Assembly: GCF_030372765.1 (NCBI RefSeq)
Contig: NZ_JAUCMW010000009.1
Span: 112,215 to 176,214, forward strand
Direction: 5' to 3'
Source: Labilibaculum sp. K2S
GTDB lineage: Bacteria > Bacteroidota > Bacteroidia > Bacteroidales > Marinifilaceae
DNA length: 64,000 nucleotides
A program made the translations under genes and the position numbers. Shown here one piece after another: positions 40,491 to 48,641 of this stretch. Under the pieces are notes generated by a model. That model was not told where the DNA came from and did no database searches. It saw nothing but the letters and a program-made list of their open reading frames with translations. Position 1 is the stretch's first letter. The number at the start of each line of letters is the position of its first letter.

Positions 40491-43187
40491 CTATTTCTTT
40501 CTTGTTTTCTTTGGTTTGGCAAAAAGCGTCTCTTTATTAATCATCTTTTCGTACTCTTTAAAAAGGTACTCTAAACGCTCGGTGTCGTTTTTAAAGGGTT
40601 GCAAACGGTAACACTTTTCTATTGCTTCATCCAATTCGTGATGTGCCTCTTTTAAACCTTTTGGCATAGTTTCGGGATTATACAATTGAGCCAAGGTTTT
40701 ACTTGGGTGCTTGGCACGTTCGTCTAATATGGCAAACACATAAAGATTTAAGTTCTCTTTTTGTTTAAGGCTGATATTAGGAAAAGGGAAGGTGTTGTAG
40801 CATAATGTTGAAGAATATCTATAATCTGTCTTCATTTTCCCCCCAACAGCTCTCACCCAAATAATATGCATCTTTGAACTAATGATTGCAAAAACAATAG
40901 GATCTGCATCATAAATAACTTGATTTGGTGCAATTACATTTTTATCGATACTAAGAAAATCAATAGGTAAATAATCTCTTCTTTCTGATGTAACTGTAGG
41001 TACTATGATTGCACTTTCAGACTCTTTCATCTCTCTAAATTGATGTGGTCTTTTGGCAATTTTGTGAGTGCCTTTATCACTACTAGATAAGCGAAATTCT
41101 TTAGTAGATACTATACGTTGAGAAATAACAGGTATTGATAGAGCAAACTGTAATTCATCATCAGGAATCCACAAACAATATCTCTCTTTACCATTTAAGA
41201 ATTCTTGTGCGCCCATCACTCTTTTTATTATCTTCTCAGCTTCTTTACACTGCGCAATTAGTTCTTTCTTTTCCTCCCTAGATAATAATAAATTACCACC
41301 ATCAATTGCCATATTACCATATTCCATTCTTGGAAAAGAGGATAAAGTTCGTGTCCTTTTAGTAATGTAGTTATCACTACCTTCAATCAAATAGGGACTA
41401 ATATTCTTAACCTCTTTGATGAATTTTTCTTGAAATAGTCGTTTCGGTTTTGATGATCTATTTCTTATTCCGATAATAACAACGGTAACACCAGCATTCC
41501 CTTTAGCATTGTTGTTCCATTTAAAGGAATTATAAGCAAATCCTATTTCTAGTTTTTTATGTAGGATATGTGGCCACAATAAAGCAACTTGTTCACCTTG
41601 ACAAATTGAGTTAGTCGAAACAAAAGAGAATTTAGCTTGAATATTTCCTTGGATGTATTCTGATGCTTTCAAAAACCAAGGAAAAATATAATCAACCTTT
41701 GAACTTCCACTATATTTTGAATAGACTAATTTAATATCATTTTTTTGTTCTTCATTTTGCTCTCTAGCCCCTAAATAAGGTGGATTGCCAATAATATAAA
41801 CTTCATCATTAGGTTCGATAGGACACACCTCTTTCCAATTTAGTCTGGTAGCATTGCCTTGTTTTATTTGCCCTGCCTCTTTAAGCGGAAGTATGGGTTT
41901 AGACTGTCCAAAACCAGCCAATTGTTCGTCGAACACGCTATTCATTTGGTGTTCTGCCAACCAAAGTGATAGGATTGCCATTTCGTGAGCAAAATCGTCG
42001 AGCTCTATGCCGTAAAATTGCGATAGTTGTATTTGGGTAAACTCTAAAGTTGGATTGGGGCTTAAGTCTATAATCTTTTGGAGGATTCTGATCTCTAATA
42101 AACGAATCTCTTTGTAGGTAATAATAAGGAAATTACCAGAGCCACAAGCAGGGTCGAAAAACTTGATTTTCGACATGCGTTGCATTAACAACCTGAGCTG
42201 TTTTACGGTGTTGGTTTTTTCGAACTCCTCATACAATTCATCTAAAAACAAAGGCTTTATTAGCTTTAAGATATTAGGTACCGAGGTGTAGTGCATTCCT
42301 AAGTCGCTGCGGTACTCGGGTATTACTACCGCCTGTATCATGGAGCCAAAAATATCTGGGTTGATGTTTTTCCATTCAAGCTCACCAAGATCTATTAGGG
42401 TTTTTCTCGCCTTAGATGTAAACAGGGGCGCATCAATAGTGTCTTTAAACAAACCTCCATTTACATAAGGAAACTTTGCTAAATAGGCAGGGTATTTACT
42501 GCCGTCTTTAGTGTTAAGTCGTTTGAATAATTCGTTTAAAAACAGGTGCGTATCTGCTCCATCTTTTGATGTATGCTGAGCCAATGTGTTTGTAAAAACG
42601 CTTTCCTCTGCGAAAATTTCGGTATCCTCAGCAAAAAAGCAGAAAAGCAGTCTCGATAGGAATATATTAAGGTGATGAACTCTGTCTTTTGAGTTGTAAG
42701 TGTGAGGATTCTCATCAATTAACAAGTCGTATAAAGATGCCATCTTGTATGAGGCATTTCTATCGGCTTCGTTGTCGTTAGATGAGCTGTAAACCTCGCT
42801 ACCTGCCAGAGGTAAAAAGAAGTCGAAATAGTTAGGCAGTTCCTCAATTTTTATATCCAGGCTTTTGCCAAGTTTAAGGTCTTTGGCAACTAATTCTTTG
42901 TAGTCTGTTACAATCGCAAAACGTGGTTTATGCTTTAAAATCCTCTCTTCTTTAGAGATTGAGTCAATAGTATTTAAGAGTTGATCGACAGTTTCAACTT
43001 TAAAGAATATTTTCTTTTTGTATAAAACTTCGCCCTCAATTTTAGATAAGTTAAAGTCTCCCTTTTTAAGTCTAGTAACCGAGGTTTTTGAAATACCGTA
43101 AGCAACTAGTAAGTCGTAAATAAATTCGTCTTTAGAGAAGTCTTCGAAAACGGATTGTACGTTGTGTTCTATATCTTTTGTATTCAT
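40491..43187 (-). CDS. MmeI-like N6-adenine DNA methyltransferase without visible nuclease
   Basis: An 898-residue gamma-class adenine methyltransferase. Motif X lies near residue 298 (LGMHYTSVPNI), motif I is FFDPACGSGNFL (343-354), and motif IV is NPPY (469-472). After this come a target-recognition region (about 560-800) and a C-terminal helical part (ILDERAKHPSKTLAQLYNPE) like that of MmeI-type enzymes. Residues 1-65 (YDLLVAYGISKTSVTRLKKG and following) do not show the D-ExK nuclease core that MmeI itself carries. So modification is clear, while cutting must come from another protein, most simply the helicase and GIY-YIG nuclease of the same operon. Confidence 0.87.
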   Translation of the reverse strand: MNTKDIEHNVQSVFEDFSKDEFIYDLLVAYGISKTSVTRLKKGDFNLSKIEGEVLYKKKIFFKVETVDQLLNTIDSISKEERILKHKPRFAIVTDYKELVAKDLKLGKSLDIKIEELPNYFDFFLPLAGSEVYSSSNDNEADRNASYKMASLYDLLIDENPHTYNSKDRVHHLNIFLSRLLFCFFAEDTEIFAEESVFTNTLAQHTSKDGADTHLFLNELFKRLNTKDGSKYPAYLAKFPYVNGGLFKDTIDAPLFTSKARKTLIDLGELEWKNINPDIFGSMIQAVVIPEYRSDLGMHYTSVPNILKLIKPLFLDELYEEFEKTNTVKQLRLLMQRMSKIKFFDPACGSGNFLIITYKEIRLLEIRILQKIIDLSPNPTLEFTQIQLSQFYGIELDDFAHEMAILSLWLAEHQMNSVFDEQLAGFGQSKPILPLKEAGQIKQGNATRLNWKEVCPIEPNDEVYIIGNPPYLGAREQNEEQKNDIKLVYSKYSGSSKVDYIFPWFLKASEYIQGNIQAKFSFVSTNSICQGEQVALLWPHILHKKLEIGFAYNSFKWNNNAKGNAGVTVVIIGIRNRSSKPKRLFQEKFIKEVKNISPYLIEGSDNYITKRTRTLSSFPRMEYGNMAIDGGNLLLSREEKKELIAQCKEAEKIIKRVMGAQEFLNGKERYCLWIPDDELQFALSIPVISQRIVSTKEFRLSSSDKGTHKIAKRPHQFREMKESESAIIVPTVTSERRDYLPIDFLSIDKNVIAPNQVIYDADPIVFAIISSKMHIIWVRAVGGKMKTDYRYSSTLCYNTFPFPNISLKQKENLNLYVFAILDERAKHPSKTLAQLYNPETMPKGLKEAHHELDEAIEKCYRLQPFKNDTERLEYLFKEYEKMINKETLFAKPKKTRKK

Positions 43188-43197
43188 TCTTTCGGAA

Positions 43198-43413
43198 TCA
43201 GTGCTCTTTGTTTGAAACGATTAAATCTTTAATGTCAACATCAAGGATTTCAGCAATTTTAAATAAATCCTCTAAGCTGGGTTGTCGTCTGTTTTGTGCA
43301 TAAGAATTAACCATATTGTAACTCTTACCCAGTTTTTCAGCTAACCAATTTTGTTTGATTCCTTTTTGCTTAACAACCTCTTTTATTCTATTCATTATAA
43401 TTCTTTTGGTCAA
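43198..43413 (-). CDS. XRE-family transcriptional regulator
   Basis: A 71-residue single-domain helix-turn-helix protein. MNRIKEVVKQKGIKQNWLAE, LGKSYNMVNSYAQNRRQPSLEDLFKIAEILDVDIKDLI is a complete HTH_3 fold with the recognition helix around SYNMVNSYAQN. It probably begins at ATG 43395 and less likely at 43413. It heads the defence operon, ending 10 bases before the methyltransferase start, like the controller (C) proteins of restriction-modification systems. A perfect palindromic site lies 28 bases upstream, suggesting it regulates its own operon. Confidence 0.92.
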   Translation of the reverse strand: MTKRIIMNRIKEVVKQKGIKQNWLAEKLGKSYNMVNSYAQNRRQPSLEDLFKIAEILDVDIKDLIVSNKEH

Positions 43414-43440
43414 TTTTCGAAAGTAAGTATTTTATTTCAA

Positions 43441-43461
43441 TATACTCATTGGGTGAGTATA
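43441..43461. promoter_or_regulatory. Palindromic operator before the XRE gene
   Basis: TATACTCA (43441-43448) and TGAGTATA (43454-43461) form a perfect inverted repeat around 5 bases. It lies 28-48 bases upstream of the XRE ATG at 43413. On the minus strand TACTTTCG (43428-43435), one base off TAnnTTTG, follows it, so the site would overlap or abut the promoter. The DNA from 43462 to 43650 holds no gene. Confidence 0.65.
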
Positions 43462-43650
43462 AAAATGGCCGCGAAGTTTATTTGTAAATGGTACACTAAA
43501 GCGCTTTTGTTTTGTTCGTTCCTCACAAAACAAGAACCCCTAAACAAAACATTCCCAATCATATTTTACAGGGCATTATAAATGAACTAAATAAAGGATA
43601 TTGTCGTCCTACTTTATGTAAGCACTATTAATTTGTATGTAAGGCAACAA

Positions 43651-43678
43651 AAAGCCCGTTTCGATCAAAACGGGCTTT
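43651..43678 (-). terminator. Terminator of the 43716 gene
   Basis: AAAGCCCGTTT (43651-43661) pairs perfectly with AAACGGGCTTT (43668-43678) around CGATCA. On the minus strand it runs into TTTTTG. Confidence 0.88.
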
Positions 43679-43715
43679 GTATTTTATTTAGAGTTTAACA
43701 AATCGTGAAGTGTTA

Positions 43716-44399
43716 CTATGCCACTAAATCCTGACTGGTATGCAGCCAAAAACTCTTCACTTTCATTTTTAAGTAGTTCGATTCGTACTCCACGCATTTC
43801 ATAGGATCTGATTTTCTATACAAATCCTGTCCTATTTCCATGATATCCTGCATGGTTGCCCACAAGTGATTCAAACAACGGAATACTTCTTCTTTAAGCA
43901 GACCTCTCGAGTTAAGCAAACGATTGAGTTCTATTCTATTTAATTTGAGCACTTGAAAAAGTGTCAAAATTTTCTCAATAATCGTTTGGGTTACCTCGGC
44001 ATTTTCGCGGGGAATATTCGCTTCCAACTGCACTATAAATTTTGGAATCACTGTGAGAATGGCTTTCAAATCCTTCTTTTCAATGATTTCTACAATTTGA
44101 TCAAATTCGTTTATCCGGGATACCGGGAAGTTATCCTGAACCTCCAATATCATGTTGTTCAGAGATTCGATCCGTTTATAAATTCCAAAGCGCAGGTTTT
44201 GAATCTGTACTCCCTCGGGACCACAATTCACATATTCTTTTGCCCGCTGAATTTGCTCACTTACACGGGCTTTAAAAGTCTCATCGAATATAGGATACAT
44301 TCTGTTGAAATCTGCCATATCCCGCGTGTAACTATCCAGCAAGAATTTTGCCGCCACCGGCATTTCATCAAAACTAAAAGGAAAATCTATTGTTTCCAT
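43716..44399 (-). CDS. Uncharacterised helical protein
   Basis: A 227-residue protein without signal peptide or membrane segments, apparently all helices: FDEMPVAAKFLLDSYTRDMA, RVSEQIQRAKEYVNCGPEGV, IYKRIESLNNMILEVQDNFP and RLLNSRGLLKEEVFRCLNHL. I do not recognise a family. It lies between the defence island and the MORN-repeat gene with its own terminator, so it appears to be a single-gene unit. Cytoplasmic location is inferred only from the absence of targeting signals. Confidence 0.7.
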   Translation of the reverse strand: METIDFPFSFDEMPVAAKFLLDSYTRDMADFNRMYPIFDETFKARVSEQIQRAKEYVNCGPEGVQIQNLRFGIYKRIESLNNMILEVQDNFPVSRINEFDQIVEIIEKKDLKAILTVIPKFIVQLEANIPRENAEVTQTIIEKILTLFQVLKLNRIELNRLLNSRGLLKEEVFRCLNHLWATMQDIMEIGQDLYRKSDPMKCVEYESNYLKMKVKSFWLHTSQDLVA

Positions 44400-44697
44400 A
44401 CCACCATTTTTGTTAGTTATGCATACATTTTACACTCTCTTTCTTTGCTGTTATTCTATCTCACCACTTACAGAATCTATATAAAACAGCATCGAAAATC
44501 AAAGAAATAATCCTTCTGTAATTAATAACATAATTACACAAAATCCAATCATTTCCGACTCATAAAATACAAAAAATCAGCACAATCGGAAAAATATAAA
44601 AAATGATATAAAACATGTTTTTAGAATCGCTCAGCAAAAGACCTTGATTTTAATGTGAAAAGCTATCTGTTTTATTCAGCATCAATCAATCTTTTAT
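44400..44697. other. Divergent intergenic region
   Basis: AT-rich spacer between the helical protein and the MORN-repeat gene. No further gene or strong structure is seen. Confidence 0.4.
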
Positions 44698-44705
44698 TAG
44701 TTTTG
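44698..44705 (+). promoter_or_regulatory. -7 promoter box of the MORN-repeat gene
   Basis: TAGTTTTG fits TAnnTTTG and lies 21 bases before the ATG at 44727. It supports that start over an upstream GTG. A clear -33 TTG is not visible. Confidence 0.45.
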
Positions 44706-44726
44706 TATAGACCCAATAAAAATAAG

Positions 44727-45527
44727 ATGACAAAAAAAATACTATTACTCGCCTTTATCCTTTTGCCACTGTTAAACTTTGCACAGCAAATTAACAAAAC
44801 CGACGAGTTGGGCAACAAGCAAGGTGTATGGGAAAAATCGCACGCCAATGGCAGGCTTAACTATTCCGGAACTTTTAAAGATAATTACCCGATTGGAGAA
44901 ATGAAACGTTATCACGACAACGGCAATTTAAAAGCTGAATTATTTTTTACCAATGAAGGACAAAAAGCGAGAGCCATTCTTTACAATGAATCTGCCGGAT
45001 TAATTGCAAAAGGAAATTTCATACAATCGAAAAAGGATAGTATTTGGCTGTATTTCGATAAGAATAAAAACATCCGCGCCAGCGAAACATTTACTAAGGG
45101 AATAAAAAATGGTGAAAGTGTGTACTACTTTAAAAACGGCAAACCTGCCGAGACTCTTAGCTTCCTAAATGGCAAACGACATGGGATTTGGAAACGTTAT
45201 TTTGAAAATGGAAAAACATATTTGGAGGCGAATTACAACTCCGGAAATTTAGATGGCATCACTCAATCGTACTTCCCAAATGGAGTGATCGAATTTAGCG
45301 GCACTTACAAAAACAACAGGCGCGACGGGAAATGGTATTTTTATTCTGAAAAAGGGGAGCTTCTTTTCAATATAGAATACAAAAACGGCATTGCCGCCAA
45401 TCAGGATGAACTGGATAGTATCCAACAGAAAAAATTAGAGGATATGGAAAAACAAAAGGATCATTTGGTTGATCCGGAAAATTTTGTTGATGATCCGGAT
45501 TCTTATCTCCGATCGCAAATGAGATAA
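44727..45527 (+). CDS. Exported MORN-repeat (YwqK-like) protein
   Basis: A 266-residue secreted or periplasmic protein with signal peptide MTKKILLLAFILLPLLNFAQ. The rest is a row of about eight MORN_2/YwqK-type beta-hairpin repeats with the pattern N(G)xxxxxGxFKxxxxxGxWxxYxxNGxL; clear copies are KQGVWEKSHANGRLNYSG, KRYHDNGNLKAEL, SVYYFKNGKPAETLSF and GKWYFYSEKGELLFNIEY. A charged tail ends the protein. YwqK-like proteins have been annotated as antitoxins, but in Bacteroidota exported copies are common and no toxin gene is adjacent, so that label is not supported here. Confidence 0.85.
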   Translation: MTKKILLLAFILLPLLNFAQQINKTDELGNKQGVWEKSHANGRLNYSGTFKDNYPIGEMKRYHDNGNLKAELFFTNEGQKARAILYNESAGLIAKGNFIQSKKDSIWLYFDKNKNIRASETFTKGIKNGESVYYFKNGKPAETLSFLNGKRHGIWKRYFENGKTYLEANYNSGNLDGITQSYFPNGVIEFSGTYKNNRRDGKWYFYSEKGELLFNIEYKNGIAANQDELDSIQQKKLEDMEKQKDHLVDPENFVDDPDSYLRSQMR

Positions 45528-45579
45528 ACACCAGCATATTTGCCATTCTCCGAAACACAACTTCATTAATTATAAGTAG

Positions 45580-46992
45580 ATGAGCCAAAAAGGAATCAGT
45601 CTTTTTCAACTGAATCAACAAATAAAAAATATCCTTTCCGATACATTTACTTCGGGCGTTTGGATTGTGGCTGAAATTAGTGAACTGCGTTACAATCAAA
45701 ACGGACATTGTTATCTGGAACTGGTAGAAAAAGATGAAAACAGCGATCAGATTATTGCGAAAGCAAAAGCTACCATTTGGTCGTATACCTTTCGAATGCT
45801 GAAGCCTTACTTCGAAACAACAACAGGTCAGTCTTTTTCGTCAGGAATAAAAGTATTGGTAAATGTAAGTGTTGAGTTTCAGGAAATTTATGGCTTCTCT
45901 TTAAATATTAAAGACATTGACCCTACCTACACTTTGGGTGATATGGCCAGACGAAGAAAAGAAATTATTGCACGGCTGGATGAAGAAGGTGTGTTGGAAA
46001 TGAACAAGGAACTGGATTTTCCTGAGATTCCAAAATGCATTGCCATCATCTCCTCGCCTACAGCTGCAGGCTACGATGACTTCACAAATCAGCTCGACAA
46101 CAACTCATTCGGCTACAAATTTCACTACAAATTGTTTCCGGCTATTATGCAGGGAAATAATGCCGAAGAATCGATAATTGCTGCTCTCGATAAAATAAAT
46201 GAGTACGAAGATGTATTTGATGTTGCCGTGATTATTCGTGGTGGCGGCTCGCAGGCAGATTTGAATTGTTTTGACAGCTATTGGCTGGCTTTTAACATTG
46301 CTCAATTTCCATTGCCTGTAATTTCGGGTATCGGACACGAAAGAGATGAAACGATTGTTGATTTGGTGGCTCATACCAAAGTAAAAACACCAACTGCTGC
46401 TGCCGAATTCTTAATTGATTGTTTCGACGAATGCAGAGAATATCAGAATAATTTACGGGAGCAATTTTTAGAAGAGGTGAATGAAGTTCTTTTATCGTCA
46501 TCGGAAAAACTGGTTCATTTAACCAACAAATTCTCGCCCATGGTGAGTCAGATACTGGAACGGAAATCGAATCAGCTGAGTGCAGCTAAACTGAGACTGA
46601 AAACTGCCGGTACTCATTTGCTGGGCAATCAATTTCATTATCAGCAAAGATTGAATTCACAATTTCAGCATTCTACAGAACGAAGAATCGAAAATCAAAA
46701 AATGCTTATCAATCAGTTGCAAATAAAACTTAAAACCAAGATTAAGAGACAGATTGAGCAACAGAAACACCATCTTTCATTATTCGGGCAATCGGTAAAA
46801 TATCTTAATCCTGATCATATTCTGAAAAAAGGATATACCTTAAGTTTGAAAGAAGGAAAAATTATAAAGGATATTGATCAGCTATCGCCCCAAGACATTA
46901 TTGAAACCCGGTTTGCCAACGGAAGCGTTGAAAGTCAGGTTCAAAAAATCAACCGGAAAAAGAAAACGACTAAATTAAATACTAATGGCTAA
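45580..46992 (+). CDS. xseA: Exodeoxyribonuclease VII large subunit
   Basis: Catalytic subunit of the nuclease that trims single-stranded DNA in repair. The 470-residue protein opens with an OB-fold (ISLFQLNQQIKNILSDTFTSGVWIVAEISELRYNQNGHCYLELVEK) and continues with the catalytic domain: CIAIISSPTAAGYDDF, VAVIIRGGGSQADLNCFDSYWLAFNIAQFPLPVISGIGHERDETIVDLVAH and KTPTAAAEFL. A long coiled helix precedes the final YTLSLKEGK strand. It overlaps xseB by 8 bases as ATGGCTAA. Confidence 0.96.
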   Translation: MSQKGISLFQLNQQIKNILSDTFTSGVWIVAEISELRYNQNGHCYLELVEKDENSDQIIAKAKATIWSYTFRMLKPYFETTTGQSFSSGIKVLVNVSVEFQEIYGFSLNIKDIDPTYTLGDMARRRKEIIARLDEEGVLEMNKELDFPEIPKCIAIISSPTAAGYDDFTNQLDNNSFGYKFHYKLFPAIMQGNNAEESIIAALDKINEYEDVFDVAVIIRGGGSQADLNCFDSYWLAFNIAQFPLPVISGIGHERDETIVDLVAHTKVKTPTAAAEFLIDCFDECREYQNNLREQFLEEVNEVLLSSSEKLVHLTNKFSPMVSQILERKSNQLSAAKLRLKTAGTHLLGNQFHYQQRLNSQFQHSTERRIENQKMLINQLQIKLKTKIKRQIEQQKHHLSLFGQSVKYLNPDHILKKGYTLSLKEGKIIKDIDQLSPQDIIETRFANGSVESQVQKINRKKKTTKLNTNG

Positions 46993-47185
46993 AAAAAAGA
47001 CAAGCTACCGCGATGCAATTACCGAAATTGAAGAAACCATTGCTTCCATCGAAAATGACGAGCTGGATGTGGATGATTTATCCGATAAGGTAAAACGGGT
47101 TTCGGAACTTCTTGTAATTTGCAAGGAGAAACTTCACAATACCGAAAAAGAAGTTGAGAAAATTTTAAATGAGATGGATGAATAA
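46985..47185 (+). CDS. xseB: Exodeoxyribonuclease VII small subunit
   Basis: A 66-residue helical protein that wraps the large subunit. It shows SYRDAITEIEETIASIENDE, LDVDDLSDKVKRVSELLVIC and KEKLHNTEKEVEKIL, the normal XseB pattern. Both ends overlap neighbours: 8 bases with xseA (ATGGCTAA) and 8 bases with dacB (ATGAATAA). It therefore depends on translational coupling. Confidence 0.95.
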   Translation: MAKKKTSYRDAITEIEETIASIENDELDVDDLSDKVKRVSELLVICKEKLHNTEKEVEKILNEMDE

Positions 47186-48602
47186 ATTACTGCTTGTTTT
47201 CATGGTTTCCTTATTGGGAATTTCTTGTGAGGCTCAAAAACCTGAGACGAATAAATTGCAGACTTATGTAGATGAATTTGTATCGGACAGCTGTTTTTAT
47301 TCGGCCGGAATAGGAATTGTAGTCTCGGATGTGAAAACAGGTGAAAATTTAGCAACGAACCAAGCTCACTTGGCCTTGGTTCCCGCATCAACACAAAAAT
47401 TAATTACTACGGCGGCATCCTTGGAAATTTTAGGAAGCAATTACCAGTTTACAACTAAAATTGAAACCGACGGAGAACTTCTTAAAAACGGAACTCTTGC
47501 CGGGAACCTGATTGTAAAAGGTTTTGGAGATCCCACACTGGGATCGAAATATTTTGAGAATGAAAAACCGATTGAGCAACAGATTGCAGAGAAAATTAAG
47601 GCTCTTGGCATTCGGAAAATTCAAGGAAAAATACTGGCTGACGACTCTTATATTGAAGCCAAAATACCAACAACATGGATCTGGGAAGATATCGGAAATT
47701 ATTACGGTGCAATTCCCAACGGACTTAGCTTTCATGATAATATGTACAGTCTGTTCTTTTCATCGGGAAAAGCCGTCACTGCAACACAATTGATAAAAAC
47801 AGAACCACAAAACACAGGATTGATTTTCGACAATCAGGTAATCAGCTCGGTTGTAAATCGCGACTTGGCCTATATTTTTGGCGGAAACACCAGCAATCAT
47901 CGAAGAATTGAAGGCAGTATTCCGCAAAACAGATCTCAATTTGAAGTAAAAGGCGCCCTTTTGCAGCCAAAAAACAGTTTAATCGAATCCCTGAATCAAT
48001 CGTTTCTGCAAGTAGGAATCTCAATAGAAAACAAAGTTGTTCCGGCTAAAGAAAGAAGTTTGCTTCTTAATCTGAATTCTCCGGAGCTAAAAGATATTGT
48101 AAGCCTTACCAATCAAAAAAGCATCAATCTGTTTGCCGATCATCTGCTTTTCGAAATTGGTGCAAAAGAATCAGGAAAGGCAAGCTGGGAAAACGGGATT
48201 GAAGCGGTTAAAAATTTCTGGAATCAAAAAGGTCTTCCCACAAAATACCTGTCGCTGTATGATGGTTGCGGACTCTCCCACTTCAACGCTGTTTCTGCAA
48301 ACTTTTTCGATCAGGTTTTAAGAATCATGTATCAGAGCAGGTATTCAAATGAGTTTAGCTCTTCATTGCCTGTTGCCGGAATATCTGGGACTTTAAAATC
48401 GTTTGGCAGGAATAGTGATCTGCAAGGGAACTGGAAAGCTAAAACCGGCTCGATGACTGGTGTGAGAACTTATTGCGGCTACTTAAAAACAAAAACGGGA
48501 AAAGAATACTCTGTAACCATTCTGATTAATAATTATATCTGTTCATCTTCTGCTTTAAATATTAAACTTTTAACTCTTTTAAATCATCTTTATAATTCTT
48601 AA
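47178..48602 (+). CDS. dacB: D-alanyl-D-alanine carboxypeptidase/endopeptidase (PBP4 type)
   Basis: A class C penicillin-binding protein that trims or cuts cross-links in peptidoglycan. From ATG 47178 it has 474 residues and begins with a lipoprotein-like signal (MNKLLLVFMVSLLGISCEAQ). SxxK is in VPASTQKLITTAASLE, the SxN-like block in YDGCGLSHFNAVS (with Cys where Ser is more usual) and KTG in WKAKTGSMTGVRTYCGY. ATG 47169 is the other possible start. The 47178 ATG gives the ATGAATAA overlap with xseB, the same style as three other gene pairs in this window. Confidence 0.9.
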   Translation: MNKLLLVFMVSLLGISCEAQKPETNKLQTYVDEFVSDSCFYSAGIGIVVSDVKTGENLATNQAHLALVPASTQKLITTAASLEILGSNYQFTTKIETDGELLKNGTLAGNLIVKGFGDPTLGSKYFENEKPIEQQIAEKIKALGIRKIQGKILADDSYIEAKIPTTWIWEDIGNYYGAIPNGLSFHDNMYSLFFSSGKAVTATQLIKTEPQNTGLIFDNQVISSVVNRDLAYIFGGNTSNHRRIEGSIPQNRSQFEVKGALLQPKNSLIESLNQSFLQVGISIENKVVPAKERSLLLNLNSPELKDIVSLTNQKSINLFADHLLFEIGAKESGKASWENGIEAVKNFWNQKGLPTKYLSLYDGCGLSHFNAVSANFFDQVLRIMYQSRYSNEFSSSLPVAGISGTLKSFGRNSDLQGNWKAKTGSMTGVRTYCGYLKTKTGKEYSVTILINNYICSSSALNIKLLTLLNHLYNS

Positions 48603-48641
48603 CTTCAGATTGCATCTGTTTACTGATCCCAATTTGATGTT

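Noticed and set aside
33109..43461. Prophage or integrative element
   Set aside because: No integrase, portal, capsid or transposase gene and no direct-repeat attachment site was found; the island label rests only on gene content.
44727..45527. Toxin-antitoxin antitoxin (YwqK)
   Set aside because: The protein has a signal peptide and MORN-type repeats, and no toxin gene is adjacent.
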